A stretch of DNA of 64,000 nt from contig JACKBS010000010.1 of the NCBI GenBank assembly GCA_020634435.1, positions 124,001-188,000 of the forward strand. Direction: 5' to 3'. Below, in pieces: positions 16,387 through 25,446 of the stretch. Position 1 is the stretch's first letter, and every line of letters begins with the position of its first letter. Under the pieces are notes generated by a model. That model saw nothing but the letters and a program-made list of their open reading frames with translations, searched no databases and was not told the DNA's origin. The stretch comes from Ardenticatenaceae bacterium (GTDB taxonomy: Bacteria > Chloroflexota > Anaerolineae > Promineifilales > Promineifilaceae). The position numbers and the translations under genes are program-made.

Positions 16387-17568
16387 ATGAAGCGATGGAT
16401 TTATACGCTGGCAATTGTGTGTTTGGTTATGGTTTGGGGCGTTACGGCCGTTTCTGCCACCACATCCTTGCAAACTGAAAATCTCACCAGCCGCGCCGAT
16501 GTGACCTACGGCAAGGAAATATTATTTGAGCTGACCGGGCCATTTACTGAGACTGTGGCGCAAGTGGACTTGTTCTTCACCATTGGGTCCGCGCCATCGC
16601 CGTACACGGTGAAAGCAAACTTTGCTCAGGATGAAGCCGGGGTAGTCACGGCCAGCTATCTGCTGAAGCGAGAAAGTGCGGAACTGCCGCCATTTGCTGA
16701 GGTGCGCTACTGGTGGGTCATCCGTACGGCCGATTCCCAAACCTACCAGCTGCCTGAAGCTATCACCACCTACCGTGATGATCGATTTGAGTGGCGTAGT
16801 CTCACGGACCACGATGTGACCATCTACTGGACGGGCAGCGACGCCGGGCTGGGCCAGACGGCGTTAGAAATTGTGCAGGAAAGCCGCGAAACGCTGGATG
16901 CCATTTTGCCGCCAGGAAACGTGTCGCCGCTGAACGTCTACATTTATCCTTCTACGGGTGATTTGCGTGCCGGGCTGCGTTTGGCTGGGCGTGATGTGGT
17001 CGATGGCCACACGGACCCGGCTTTGGGTGTGCTGTTGGTAACGGCCGTTAATCCCATCACTGCGGCCACTGAGCTGCACCAATCGATCCCCCACGCGCTG
17101 ACCCATTTGCGCCTTTACCAGCTGGGGCCGACGGTTGAGCTGCCGTACTGGTATGCAGAAGGCATTGCCCTGCTGGCATCTGCGCCCGATGAGGCGATGG
17201 CTGATTTGGTAGCAACGGCCGTTGCCGACCAGGAAACGCTGCCCCTGCTCCAACTGTGCACCAACTTCCCCGACGAACCGGATCAGGCTGAGTTGGCGCT
17301 GGCGCAAAGCGTATCGTTGTTGCGTACCATCCAGACCCAATTTGGCGACCAGGCGCTGCGTCAGTTGGGCAGCCTGTATCTTGCCGGGGCCAGCTGTGAA
17401 GCGGGCCTGACGCAAACGCTGGACATGTCGCTGGTGGACATTAACGTGGCTTGGCTAGATGCGCAGGCACCGCAACCTGCCTGGCTTACCTTCCTCACCG
17501 AAAATGGCCTATGGCTGCTGCTGGTCGCAGGCAGCTTTGGCCTGCTGGTCCTCATTCTGCGCCGGTAG
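16387..17568 (+). CDS. Secreted peptidase-MA-like protein with degenerate HExxH
   Basis: About 393 residues. It has an N-terminal signal sequence (MKRWIYTLAIVCLVMVWG...VSA), an immunoglobulin-like region, then a gluzincin-like domain from about residue 140, and a C-terminal membrane helix with an LILRR stop-transfer end. The expected zinc motif HELTH reads HALTH (in IPHALTHLRLY), so the catalytic glutamate is replaced by alanine. The downstream part still has PYWYAEGIALLAS, matching the E-G-x-A ligand helix of the family. It is probably a membrane-anchored, catalytically dead relative. ATG at 16387 is the only start that gives a signal peptide. Confidence 0.75.
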   Translation: MKRWIYTLAIVCLVMVWGVTAVSATTSLQTENLTSRADVTYGKEILFELTGPFTETVAQVDLFFTIGSAPSPYTVKANFAQDEAGVVTASYLLKRESAELPPFAEVRYWWVIRTADSQTYQLPEAITTYRDDRFEWRSLTDHDVTIYWTGSDAGLGQTALEIVQESRETLDAILPPGNVSPLNVYIYPSTGDLRAGLRLAGRDVVDGHTDPALGVLLVTAVNPITAATELHQSIPHALTHLRLYQLGPTVELPYWYAEGIALLASAPDEAMADLVATAVADQETLPLLQLCTNFPDEPDQAELALAQSVSLLRTIQTQFGDQALRQLGSLYLAGASCEAGLTQTLDMSLVDINVAWLDAQAPQPAWLTFLTENGLWLLLVAGSFGLLVLILRR

Positions 17569-17666
17569 TATTGCAAGTAAACCGCTGAGGTGCAGAGAGC
17601 GCGGAGCTGTCTTATAAATCCTCAGTGAAACTCCACGCTCCTCTGTTTGTCTCTGTGTCGCTGCTT

Positions 17667-18053
17667 TTAATCTTTAAGCTGGGCCATCATCGCACGGGGG
17701 TCCCAGTAAGCTCGCAGGTTGCTGATTTGGCCGTTGAGGTTGAAGTCGAACACGTTGATGCCAGTGAAGTGGGTGGTTTTGCCATTTTTGCCCACGCCGT
17801 CGGCTTGCCAATGAACGGCCGCTTCGTTTTTGTTGATGTAGACGGCCGTTGCCTGCATATCTAACTCTTTGAATGTGGACTTCATGCCGCCGAAAAATTT
17901 GCGTAGGCCGTCGTGGCCGCTGAACGGGGGTGCGCCGACGGGATCGTGACTGGTGGCATCGGGGGCAAATATGGCCGTAAATGCCGCCTCATCCATCGCC
18001 CGAATGGCGGCAAAATAGCCGCTGATTGTTGCTTGCATCGCGTCTCTACTCAT
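17667..18053 (-). CDS. SnoaL-like / NTF2-fold protein
   Basis: The 128-residue protein has the compact NTF2-like alpha+beta cone typical of SnoaL/ketosteroid-isomerase relatives: an N-terminal helix pair (MQATISGYFAAIRAMDEAAFTAIF), ATSHDPVG, FFGGMKSTF, and a strand region ending in YWDPRAMMAQLKD. Members bind or isomerise small hydrophobic molecules. The His-Asp of ATSHDP and the Trp-rich C-terminal strand fit a ligand pocket. AAGGAG precedes the ATG. It lies downstream of a secreted hydrolase on the same strand but 70 bases away, so co-transcription is possible. Confidence 0.82.
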   Translation of the reverse strand: MSRDAMQATISGYFAAIRAMDEAAFTAIFAPDATSHDPVGAPPFSGHDGLRKFFGGMKSTFKELDMQATAVYINKNEAAVHWQADGVGKNGKTTHFTGINVFDFNLNGQISNLRAYWDPRAMMAQLKD

Positions 18054-18123
18054 GTACTGCTCCTTGCGTTTGTGGGTAAGTGGGTAATCGGTTCCATCTT
18101 ACTGGATTTAGAACGGCCGTCAA

Positions 18124-20148
18124 TCATTTCAGCTCGATCGAATCCAGGGCAGGGATAACCATGTTGAGGTACAGCGCCGCATGTTCTTCGCGGATGCTGG
18201 CGAAGGCCACGTGGTATGTCAGGCCATTTTCCTCGGTGAACAAGAAGGTCACGGGATGGCCGTCATAGGTGGTGAGATAGCGGTGCCAGGTGCGGCCAAT
18301 GGTGCCAATCTGGCCGTCATATTCAGGGTATTCTTCCAGACCCTCGCCTACATAATTTTCCATCAAAAAGTCGAGCCATTCGGTGATGGAAGTGGGTGAT
18401 ACCTGGATGGCAATCTGGGCCACATCGCCTGAATAACGCAGCCAATAGAAATGGTTGGATTCGGCAGCGCGCCAGCCCTGGGGCATCATGATGGTGAACG
18501 GCAGGCTGCTATTGCTGAACGGGGTCAGCGGAATCGGCTCATTGCCGCTGTAGGGGGCATAAAACTTCACTTCTGTGTCTTCAATCTCGCAGCTATACAC
18601 GGGAGTCTGGCCGGGATTTTGCAGGAAGGCCAGGATAATTTCGAGCAGGCAGGAATTGGCCGGGCCAAAGCTGGGGACGTGGCCTTGTTCGGGGACTTCG
18701 ATAAAGGTGCTTTGGCTTAATGTTTCCGCTACATGCTGGCCAAAGGTCGGTGGTGTAGTGGTATCCAATTCGCCAGCCAAAATCAGGGTAGGGATGCTGC
18801 TGCGGACGGGTTCTGGGGAGGCCGTTTGGGTGGCCAATGCGCCCCATTGATCGCATAGGTTGATGAGGAAACGGCCGTTTTCAAAAAAAGAAACCGTGTT
18901 CAAAATGCCCAACTGCGGATACGATTCGGGGCCGTTTGCCAGCTGCTCGGCGGACATGCTGGAAACCTGATCATGGCACAAAACGGAAATTGTCATGCCC
19001 AGGCTAATATCTTCATAGGTGAGCAGCGGCAAACCCACGGCCGATTTTAGCAATGTGGTATCGCCGTCGCGCAAATCGTACAGCATTTTGGGCACAACTG
19101 GCGCAAGGTAAGGATTGGGCACAGACCACAGCATGGCGGACTCCAACGTGGCGGCATTGGCCATGATCTCAATTTCATTGCCCAAAACCGGGTCATTAAA
19201 GATTAGCGGTAGCGGGTTTTCTTGCAGGCTGATTTGCAGTTCCTGGTAAATTGTTTCCAGATCAGGATAGCTGGCCTGGCATTCAGGCTGGTTGGCGCAG
19301 GCGGCAAAAAGGTCTTGGCGGGCTTCATCCGGCCAGGTGGCGGTTTTTACCACGGCCTGGGTGCTCATGGGAACTACGGAATCGAGAACGGCCGTTTCGA
19401 CCCACTCAGGATAATCTTGCATGATTTGCTGAGCTAAGCGCGTGCCGTAGGACACGCCCAAAAGATGTGCTTTTTCATATCCCAGCACCTGCAAAATGTC
19501 CCGCACATCAGCGGCAATACTTTCCGAATGGTATGCTGCCAGATTGACGCCATCTTCCTCTAGCCGCTCCTGGCAGTTGTACAACGCATCCAAATATTTT
19601 TCGGCGCGTTCTGCCTGGCTAAAATCGTTGGATAGGTCGCGCAAATAAGTGAGCTTAATTCCCCAGCAGTCCATTTTGGGCTCAGAACGGCCGACTCCCC
19701 GTGGATCGAACAAAATAACATCGTGCTCGGACTGGAGTGGGGCGATGAGCCCGTTGTACTGGCTGCCAATGTAGTCCAGCGCCGGGCCGCCCGGCCCACC
19801 GGGCAAAAAGATCACCGGGGCGGCGCTACTTGTTGAATCATTGCTGATCAGTTTGACAACGGCGAGCTGGATTGTGTCTGTCACATCCCCTGACCGGTCC
19901 TCAGGCACGGTGACAAAACTGCATTCCATGTGAACGTCGGGGCTCACTTCCACTTCGAGCAGCGCTTCACAATTTGTGGGTTCCAGGGTGGGTGTGTACG
20001 CGGGCGTGTTGGCTACGGCCGTTGCCCCGGTTGAAACAGCCGCCAGATCAATCGTAGGCACGACTGTAGGCAGTGGCTGTGCTGCCTCTGCATGGCAGGC
20101 TGCCAAAAGTAATACAAACAAAACTGTGAAGGAAATTTGACGTTGCAT
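18124..20148 (-). CDS. Secreted alpha/beta hydrolase with TAP-like C-terminal domain
   Basis: The 674-residue lipoprotein begins with a signal peptide and lipobox (LLLAACHAEA). The alpha/beta-hydrolase domain has the oxyanion region FLPGGPGGPALDY, the nucleophile in LLGVSYGTRLAQQ, the acid in LAGELDTTTPP and the histidine in PEQGHVPSF. This is the proline iminopeptidase/tripeptidyl-peptidase (TAP) type, which removes short peptides from N termini. A further C-terminal domain of about 160 residues (after PYSGNEPIPL) is not part of the core and is unrecognised. A T/P-rich linker follows the lipid anchor. It should act on extracellular peptides. Confidence 0.88.
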   Translation of the reverse strand: MQRQISFTVLFVLLLAACHAEAAQPLPTVVPTIDLAAVSTGATAVANTPAYTPTLEPTNCEALLEVEVSPDVHMECSFVTVPEDRSGDVTDTIQLAVVKLISNDSTSSAAPVIFLPGGPGGPALDYIGSQYNGLIAPLQSEHDVILFDPRGVGRSEPKMDCWGIKLTYLRDLSNDFSQAERAEKYLDALYNCQERLEEDGVNLAAYHSESIAADVRDILQVLGYEKAHLLGVSYGTRLAQQIMQDYPEWVETAVLDSVVPMSTQAVVKTATWPDEARQDLFAACANQPECQASYPDLETIYQELQISLQENPLPLIFNDPVLGNEIEIMANAATLESAMLWSVPNPYLAPVVPKMLYDLRDGDTTLLKSAVGLPLLTYEDISLGMTISVLCHDQVSSMSAEQLANGPESYPQLGILNTVSFFENGRFLINLCDQWGALATQTASPEPVRSSIPTLILAGELDTTTPPTFGQHVAETLSQSTFIEVPEQGHVPSFGPANSCLLEIILAFLQNPGQTPVYSCEIEDTEVKFYAPYSGNEPIPLTPFSNSSLPFTIMMPQGWRAAESNHFYWLRYSGDVAQIAIQVSPTSITEWLDFLMENYVGEGLEEYPEYDGQIGTIGRTWHRYLTTYDGHPVTFLFTEENGLTYHVAFASIREEHAALYLNMVIPALDSIELK

Positions 20149-20339
20149 AGATGCCTCACCCCGCGACCGCGAACATGTCTGTGAAGGAACAATGGCCAGA
20201 TTATAAAGGAAATTGCTAACAACTGATCTTATGCGCGTCTAACAGAAGCGGGGTATGATTACGGCCGTTCCTGGCCCACCAGCCAATCGGAACCCAACCA
20301 CCAGAAAATTCACAAAATAAATGCACTATTTTGCTTGTC

Positions 20340-20400
20340 ATTCCCGCTTTCGCGGGAATCCAATTCGATAATCCAGATGGATACCCGCCTTCGCGGGTAT
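20340..20400. repeat. Twin REP-like hairpins before htpG
   Basis: Two similar 8-bp stems with 4-base loops, ATTCCCGC/GCGGGAAT (20340-20359) and ATACCCGC/GCGGGTAT (20381-20400), lie 30-90 bases before the htpG start. They resemble the widespread TCATTCCCGCGAAAGCGGGAAT repeat family. They probably sit in the 5' untranslated region of htpG or end transcripts from the left. Confidence 0.8.
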
Positions 20401-20429
20401 GACATATCAATAAAAGAGGAGATTTTTAA

Positions 20430-22331
20430 ATGACAACTGCTGAACAAACCCCCACCACGGACTATCGTTTTAAGGCCGAGGTCAAGCAGCTGCTGCAAAT
20501 CCTCGTCCACTCCCTCTACAAAGAGCAAGACATCTTCCTGCGCGAACTCATCTCCAATGCGTCCGACGCGATGACGCGGCTCCATTTTGAAATGCTCACC
20601 AACCGCGACGTGCTCGATCCCGATGCCGAGCTGGCCATCCACATCGAAGTTCCCGAAGTGGCCGATGATGAGCCCAAGAAGATCATCATCAAAGACAGCG
20701 GCATTGGCATGACGCGGGAGGAGCTAATTACCAATCTGGGCACCATTGCCCAATCTGGCGCGCGCGAATTTTTGGAAAAGGTCAGCGAAAACAAGGATGT
20801 GGACCCCAGTGATGTGATCGGCCAATTTGGCGTCGGGTTTTACTCGGTGTTTATGGTGGCCGACGAGGTGCGTGTGGTGTCGCGTAGCTACAAGAAGCGG
20901 GCCAAAGCCGCTGCCTGGATTTCTGATGGCAGCGATGAATTTCACGTCGAACCGGCCGAAAAAGAAGATCGCGGCACGGAGATGCACATCACCCTCAAGA
21001 AAGATGCTTACGACCTGGCCAGCCCGTGGAAATTAAAGCAAATCATCAAGAAACATTCCGACTTTGTGCGCTACCCCATTTACGTGGACGGCGAGCAAGC
21101 CAACCAGCAAACCCCGCTGTGGCGTAAGCAGCCCGCCGACGTGACCCAGGAAGATTACACCAACTTCTATCGCCAGATGACGATGGATTTTGAAGAGCCG
21201 CTCCTCACCATTCACTTTAGCTCCGATGCGCCGGTGAACGTGCGGGCGCTGCTGTTTATCCCGTCCAAGCGGGAGCAGAGCATTCTGGCCACGCGTAAAG
21301 ACCCTGGCGTGATGCTCTACTCGCACAATGTGCTGATCCAGGAATACTGTACCGATTTGCTGCCTAAATGGCTGGAATTTATTGATGGTGTGGTCGATTC
21401 CGAAGATTTGCCGCTGAACGTGAGCCGCGAGACGGTGCAGAACAATCGCCTCATGCGCCAGCTGGGCAAAATGATCAAGGGGCGTGTCTTGCGCGAGCTA
21501 AAAAAGCTGGCGGACAATGAGCCGGAGAAATACAAGCAGTTTTGGGGGGAATACGGCCGTTACTTCAAAGAAGGCACCGCCATCGACCCTACCGCTAAAG
21601 AAGACGTGCTGCCCTTCTTCCGCTACCACACCTCCAAGTCCAACGGCGAGCTTACTTCGCTGGACGCCTACCTAGAGCGCAAGCCGGAAGCACAAAAAGA
21701 AATTTACTACGTCACGGGCGATTCTGTTTCTTCTGTCGCCAACAGCCCGCATCTAGACCCCTTCAAAGCGCGGGATTTGGAAGTGCTGTACTGGGTCGAT
21801 CCGCTGGACGTGCTGATTGCCCCTGGCCTCATGGAGTACAAAGAGACGCCGTTCAAAAACATCGACGACGCCGACATTGAGCTGCCAGAAACGGAAGATG
21901 AGGCTGAGGAAGACACGCCAGAAGCAACGCTGCCCGAGAAGGCGTTCAACGAATTTGTGGGTCGCTGCGTCACCACCTTGGGCGACAAAGTGATTGAAGT
22001 GCGTGCTTCCAAGGTGCTGAAGAACAGCCCGGTGCGCCTGGTGGCCCCCGCCGACGCCCAAAACAACGGCATGGACCGGATCCAGCGGCTGCTCAACCAG
22101 GATTACGAAATCCCCAAGCGCATTTTAGAGGTGAACCGCAGCCACCCGCTGGTGGCTCACCTGGCTCATCTGGTGGAAAACGATCCCGACAACGCGCTCA
22201 TCAACCTGGGCATCGAGCAGCTGTACGACAGCGCCCTTATCCAGGAAGGGCTGCACCCCAACCCCGCCGACATCCTGCCGCGCATCCAGCAGCTCCTCAC
22301 CCTCGCCGCCGCCCAAGCCGACAAAGCATAA
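20430..22331 (+). CDS. htpG: Molecular chaperone HtpG (Hsp90)
   Basis: The 633-residue protein has all three Hsp90 parts: the N-terminal GHKL ATPase (FLRELISNASDAMTRL, DSGIGMTREELITNLGTIAQSG, GQFGVGFYSVFMVAD), the middle domain with the catalytic arginine segment LPLNVSRETVQ, and the C-terminal dimerisation domain ending GLHPNPADILPRIQQLL. It refolds client proteins in the cytosol using ATP. AGAGGAGA precedes the ATG. A terminator follows directly. It has only one ACGGCCGT copy (21555). Its last about 140 bases are present again, diverged, at 23052-23189. Confidence 0.97.
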   Translation: MTTAEQTPTTDYRFKAEVKQLLQILVHSLYKEQDIFLRELISNASDAMTRLHFEMLTNRDVLDPDAELAIHIEVPEVADDEPKKIIIKDSGIGMTREELITNLGTIAQSGAREFLEKVSENKDVDPSDVIGQFGVGFYSVFMVADEVRVVSRSYKKRAKAAAWISDGSDEFHVEPAEKEDRGTEMHITLKKDAYDLASPWKLKQIIKKHSDFVRYPIYVDGEQANQQTPLWRKQPADVTQEDYTNFYRQMTMDFEEPLLTIHFSSDAPVNVRALLFIPSKREQSILATRKDPGVMLYSHNVLIQEYCTDLLPKWLEFIDGVVDSEDLPLNVSRETVQNNRLMRQLGKMIKGRVLRELKKLADNEPEKYKQFWGEYGRYFKEGTAIDPTAKEDVLPFFRYHTSKSNGELTSLDAYLERKPEAQKEIYYVTGDSVSSVANSPHLDPFKARDLEVLYWVDPLDVLIAPGLMEYKETPFKNIDDADIELPETEDEAEEDTPEATLPEKAFNEFVGRCVTTLGDKVIEVRASKVLKNSPVRLVAPADAQNNGMDRIQRLLNQDYEIPKRILEVNRSHPLVAHLAHLVENDPDNALINLGIEQLYDSALIQEGLHPNPADILPRIQQLLTLAAAQADKA

Positions 22332-22359
22332 GAGTTCCTTTTGATTAAGTCGCTAACAA

Positions 22360-22394
22360 AAAGCCCATTGGAGACAAATCCAACGGGCTTTTTT
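22360..22394 (+). terminator. htpG terminator
   Basis: A 13-base stem with one mismatch (22360-22372 with 22379-22391), 6-base loop and a short T-run lie 29 bases after the htpG stop. It has the shape of a Rho-independent terminator. Confidence 0.85.
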
Positions 22395-22490
22395 CGCACT
22401 TTTTGCCTGACTCTATTTTAATCTGTTTTGGCTGTTGTGAGCTTTACTGATTGCAAAAGTCATGTAGTCAAATTAGTCAGGATGAAAATG

Positions 22491-22919
22491 TTAGCTGCCT
22501 GTATTTTCCACTCCGTGATGTATTGCGTTCTGTAGCACTCCCAGGTTAATATCGGCCAGAGTCTTAAACTTAATACAATATCCTGTGATAGTGGCTTTGC
22601 CGATTTCTTTCCCAAATTTTTCCGATAGATACTTCTTGTCATCAAGTCCAAGGATGTAGACAGATATCCCAGCAGTATTTGCACTAATACCAATTTGGTA
22701 AAATTCTTTAGTCTTTCCGTCGGCATAATTTATGGTTCGTAGCCCGTATCCTACATTGGGGTTAGAAACCACTTTCCCACTCTCATCTTTGCCATCCAAA
22801 AACCATAGCCTACAATTTGGCATCAACTCCCGAATTACTTCATCCAGTATTTGCATATCGCTACGTTTCTTTTCAGGTTGACCGGCAATATACTGACTTA
22901 TTTGTTCATGCACGTCCAT
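22491..22919 (-). CDS. DUF1801-domain protein
   Basis: From ATG at 22919 it encodes 142 residues: MDVHEQISQYIAGQPEKKRSDMQILDEVIRELMP, then CRLWFLDGKDESGKV, YGLRTINYADGKTKEFYQIGI and KTLADINLGVLQNAI. This is the layout of the DUF1801/YdhG-type small alpha+beta proteins, which are probably ligand-binding; their function is unknown. AAAGGAG lies just before the ATG; longer in-frame starts run into the htpG-like fragment and are rejected. The gene is notably AT-rich beside htpG and is flanked by htpG 3'-end sequence on both sides, which suggests acquisition by recombination. Confidence 0.8.
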   Translation of the reverse strand: MDVHEQISQYIAGQPEKKRSDMQILDEVIRELMPNCRLWFLDGKDESGKVVSNPNVGYGLRTINYADGKTKEFYQIGISANTAGISVYILGLDDKKYLSEKFGKEIGKATITGYCIKFKTLADINLGVLQNAIHHGVENTGS

Positions 22920-23051
22920 GATGAACTCCTTTGCTTGTTTATTTTTGGACGAATATATTTTAGAACACAAGTTCTTGTTGTCAAAAAGCTGTTCAGAAGG
23001 AGAGGGTGTATTGTTAGGCAACGGCCGTTTCAAAAATTTGCCCTGAAGTTG

Positions 23052-23189
23052 TCGATTCATCAGCGTAGACATTGAGCAACTGTATAATAGCGCCCCATCC
23101 AGGAAGGGCTGCATCCCAACCCCGCCGACATCCTGCCGCGCATCCAGCAGCTCCTCACCCTCGCCGCCGCCCAGGCCGACCTAGCATAG
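23052..23189 (+). pseudogene. htpG 3'-end fragment (partial second copy)
   Basis: This stretch aligns with the last 140 bases of htpG. Over the final 95 bases I see about seven mismatches; the left part is more diverged. Codon by codon, many differences are synonymous (CAC/CAT, CAA/CAG, TAC/TAT, ATC/ATT), so the copy looks derived from a functional homologous htpG. It is broken by single-base deletions and has no 5' part. It still ends in a stop (TAG) and is followed by its own terminator-like hairpin at 23222-23250, as the real htpG is. Confidence 0.88.
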
Positions 23190-23221
23190 CGTATTCCATA
23201 TTCCTTTGTGCACCACGCAGG

Positions 23222-23250
23222 AAGCCCGCTGCCTAAACCCCAGCGGGCTT
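23222..23250. terminator. Hairpin after the htpG fragment
   Basis: A 10-bp perfect stem AAGCCCGCTG/CAGCGGGCTT (23222-23231 with 23241-23250, 9-base loop) resembles the htpG terminator in sequence. It abuts the stop codon of the membrane-protein gene on the other strand and could serve both directions. Confidence 0.75.
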
Positions 23251-23660
23251 TACTTCATAACCTCGTCTAACTTAGCGACAGTGCGATTCTTCAAAATTTG
23301 CCGAAAAAAAGAAACCGCTAGAGTCCAGAAAAACAAGTTCATTAAGATACAAAAAATAGCAATGAGTATCCCCTGAGTGGCTTCAGGAAAAGCATCAAAA
23401 ATTGGAATCAACAATCCAAAATCATGCGCGCTATTTAAGAGACTGACCAATAAGATGAAAGTTAGATAGCCTGGTATGGCAAAAATTAATACACCTAAAC
23501 AGCCCACTATTTCAGGGACATTATCTAGAGGAGGAAAAATGTCTCGGTTAGTGGCACTTGTAGAAATACTAAAGAGGAAAAAGAATGCTACAGGTAAAAT
23601 TATTCCGGGAATGACGGCAATTAATAGCGATATTCCAAGTTCTTTCTTTCGAGATAACAT
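23250..23660 (-). CDS. Small integral membrane protein of unknown function
   Basis: From ATG at 23660 (MLSRKKELGISLLIAV) it encodes about 136 residues with three or four hydrophobic helices: LLIAVIPGIILPVAFFFLF, GCLGVLIFAIPGYLTFILLVSLL and ILIAIFCILMNLFFWTLAVSFF. It has a basic start, a loop with ATNRDIFPPLDN, and a charged end (KNRTVAKLDEVMK). No family is recognised. GAGGAAA lies right before this start; a longer in-frame ATG at 23684 has no ribosome site. The gene is AT-rich compared with its neighbours, like the adjacent DUF1801 gene. Confidence 0.65.
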   Translation of the reverse strand: MLSRKKELGISLLIAVIPGIILPVAFFFLFSISTSATNRDIFPPLDNVPEIVGCLGVLIFAIPGYLTFILLVSLLNSAHDFGLLIPIFDAFPEATQGILIAIFCILMNLFFWTLAVSFFRQILKNRTVAKLDEVMK

Positions 23661-23827
23661 TTGGATTTCCTCTTCCCCTTGCATGGTATTCAGCCAGCGA
23701 GAAACTTCATACGGTTGCAGCGTGGTGTTGGCGCACGTATGTGCAGCCGCGCTGATATTTTATGGAGCTAATTGTACCAGGCGGGGTGGCGGGTTAGCCA
23801 GAAGTCGATGGATACGGCCGTATTCCC

Positions 23828-24970
23828 CTACTGCCAAAAATCCCAATCCATGCTGGCGTGATGCGGCAGCGTTGCTACGTCAACCAGCTTGAGCGATTGT
23901 TGCGTGATACTGGCGGCAAAGCGCAGGCCCGCTTCTAACGCGCCTTCTACTAACCCACCGTTGCCTGTGGAAGATTCTGTGCTGATAAACGCAACCTTGC
24001 CCTGCCACACCGCGCCTAAATCCAGGGCAAAGCCATATTCTGGATGGGAAGGAATCGCCTGCTGATCCAGCGCACTGGCGGTAAACGGTTCCTGGCTCCA
24101 ATCTTGGAGGTACACCGCTTGCGGCTGGGCTGCTTCTGCGCCAAAAATTGAAGTGAGTTGGGCTAGGGCTAATTGTTGGAGGGAAACGGCCGTTTCCTCC
24201 GCCCGTCGCGCCGCATGAAGTCCGTAAAAGCCAAGCAGCGAGAAAATCTCCCCGCTATTTGGCGACGCATCATGAATTTCCGCCAGCGGCCCTTTGCGGC
24301 TGATTGCCGTGCCGCACAGTCCTTGTTCGCGCCAAAACGGTCTGTCGTAAACAGCAAAAAATTTGGCCTGCCCGGCCATCCAGGTATACGTGCTTTGCAA
24401 TTTGCCGCGCACAGCTGCGGGCAGGGCTGGCGTAAAATTAAGCTCAGCGGCCAGCCTGGGGGGCAGGGCAATGGCCACACGATTGGCCCGCAGCCGCATT
24501 TGGCCATCGGGCGTATCGGCCGTGACAACAATTTGATTATCGTGGAGAGAAATATCGCGCCCGATAAAACGCAGATGAATCGGAGACGGATCGATTTGTT
24601 GAACGATCTGCCTCACCAAATGGCTCATCCCGCCCTCGATGCGCAGCGACCCCGCCATCGGGGACGGGCCTGGGGCACGCATGATCTGCCCGTTGGCCTG
24701 TTCCACCAGCAAATCCCCAGCGGCGTGTTGTTTAAAGAAGGGGATGCCAAAATGGTCGATTAAGGTGGCAATCAATGGCTGGCCGTGCCAGAACCAGGAT
24801 GGCCCCAAGTCACACTGCGCGGGTGGGGCAGTTGTCAGAATTCGGCCCCCTAGCCGATCTCTGGCTTCCAACAAACGTACATCAATTCCCGCAGCTTGCA
24901 GCTGCCAGGTGGCCATCAGCCCACTCAATCCACCGCCAATCACCACAACTTCTGAAACTAACTCCTTCAT
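23828..24970 (-). CDS. Flavin-containing amine oxidase family protein
   Basis: The 380-residue protein starts with an FAD-binding Rossmann motif (VVVIGGGLSGLMATWQLQ) followed by LLEARDRLGGRI, the typical amine-oxidase second motif. A late FAD-binding segment VAFISTESSTGNGGLVEGALEAGLRFA closes the fold. Such enzymes oxidise primary or polyamines, or act as phytoene-type desaturases; about 380 residues is short, so parts of the substrate domain are reduced. It is monocistronic on the minus strand. It overlaps no neighbour and has ACGGCCGT copies at its start-distal end (23815 just outside) and inside (24186). Confidence 0.88.
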   Translation of the reverse strand: MKELVSEVVVIGGGLSGLMATWQLQAAGIDVRLLEARDRLGGRILTTAPPAQCDLGPSWFWHGQPLIATLIDHFGIPFFKQHAAGDLLVEQANGQIMRAPGPSPMAGSLRIEGGMSHLVRQIVQQIDPSPIHLRFIGRDISLHDNQIVVTADTPDGQMRLRANRVAIALPPRLAAELNFTPALPAAVRGKLQSTYTWMAGQAKFFAVYDRPFWREQGLCGTAISRKGPLAEIHDASPNSGEIFSLLGFYGLHAARRAEETAVSLQQLALAQLTSIFGAEAAQPQAVYLQDWSQEPFTASALDQQAIPSHPEYGFALDLGAVWQGKVAFISTESSTGNGGLVEGALEAGLRFAASITQQSLKLVDVATLPHHASMDWDFWQ

Positions 24971-25102
24971 AAATCCTCTCGCTCTCCTAGTTACGCCACC
25001 ATTTTTAAAACCAAATTGTATCGGATGGGGCGATGTGTGGCACTGAAGGACGTGGGGTGCTGTTTAGGGTAAGGGAGGTGTAGGAAACGGCCGTTTTCCA
25101 GC

Positions 25103-25339
25103 CTAACTCTCTCGCTTTGCCGCAACTGCACGATAGAGTAAAAAGCTTATGCCACCACTCATTGCACCGACCAACAGGCCAAAGCCAATCCAAAAGGTAG
25201 CGCTCAATAGCGTCCAGCCATAGATGTTGGCCAAAGTCAGCCCAACGAACAATCCGCCAATCATTCCTCCAGCACTCCAATGCAGCCCGTTGCTCCCGGA
25301 TTCCCTACTTGCACTTCTATTAACTTTTTGATTGCGCAT
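25103..25339 (-). CDS. Small two-helix membrane protein, glycine-rich
   Basis: The 78-residue protein has a basic, serine-rich N terminus (MRNQKVNRSASRESGSNG) and two hydrophobic, glycine-rich helices (GGMIGGLFVGLTLANIYG and FWIGFGLLVGAMSGGISFLLY), ending in AVAAKRES. It has no recognised family. GAGAGGAAAGA just before the ATG is a good ribosome site, which supports a real gene. An oligomeric membrane role is possible because of the GxxxG-like spacing, but this is only inference. Confidence 0.6.
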   Translation of the reverse strand: MRNQKVNRSASRESGSNGLHWSAGGMIGGLFVGLTLANIYGWTLLSATFWIGFGLLVGAMSGGISFLLYRAVAAKRES

Positions 25340-25446
25340 TCTTTCCTCTCAATATCGGCATTTGTTTCTTTTGTTGGCAGTATAAAAGATTACGTACGCA
25401 TTTTGGCGTGGAGAGATGGGGTATTCGTACCGGATGAAGGAATGTG

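Noticed and set aside
20340..20400. Riboswitch before htpG
   Set aside because: The two small hairpins match a common REP-like repeat, and no conserved aptamer core is visible. A heat-responsive element cannot be excluded, but nothing in the sequence requires it.
22920..23114. N-terminal extension of the DUF1801 gene
   Set aside because: The extra codons are the reverse complement of the htpG fragment and the promoter region, and a strong ribosome site precedes the internal ATG at 22919.
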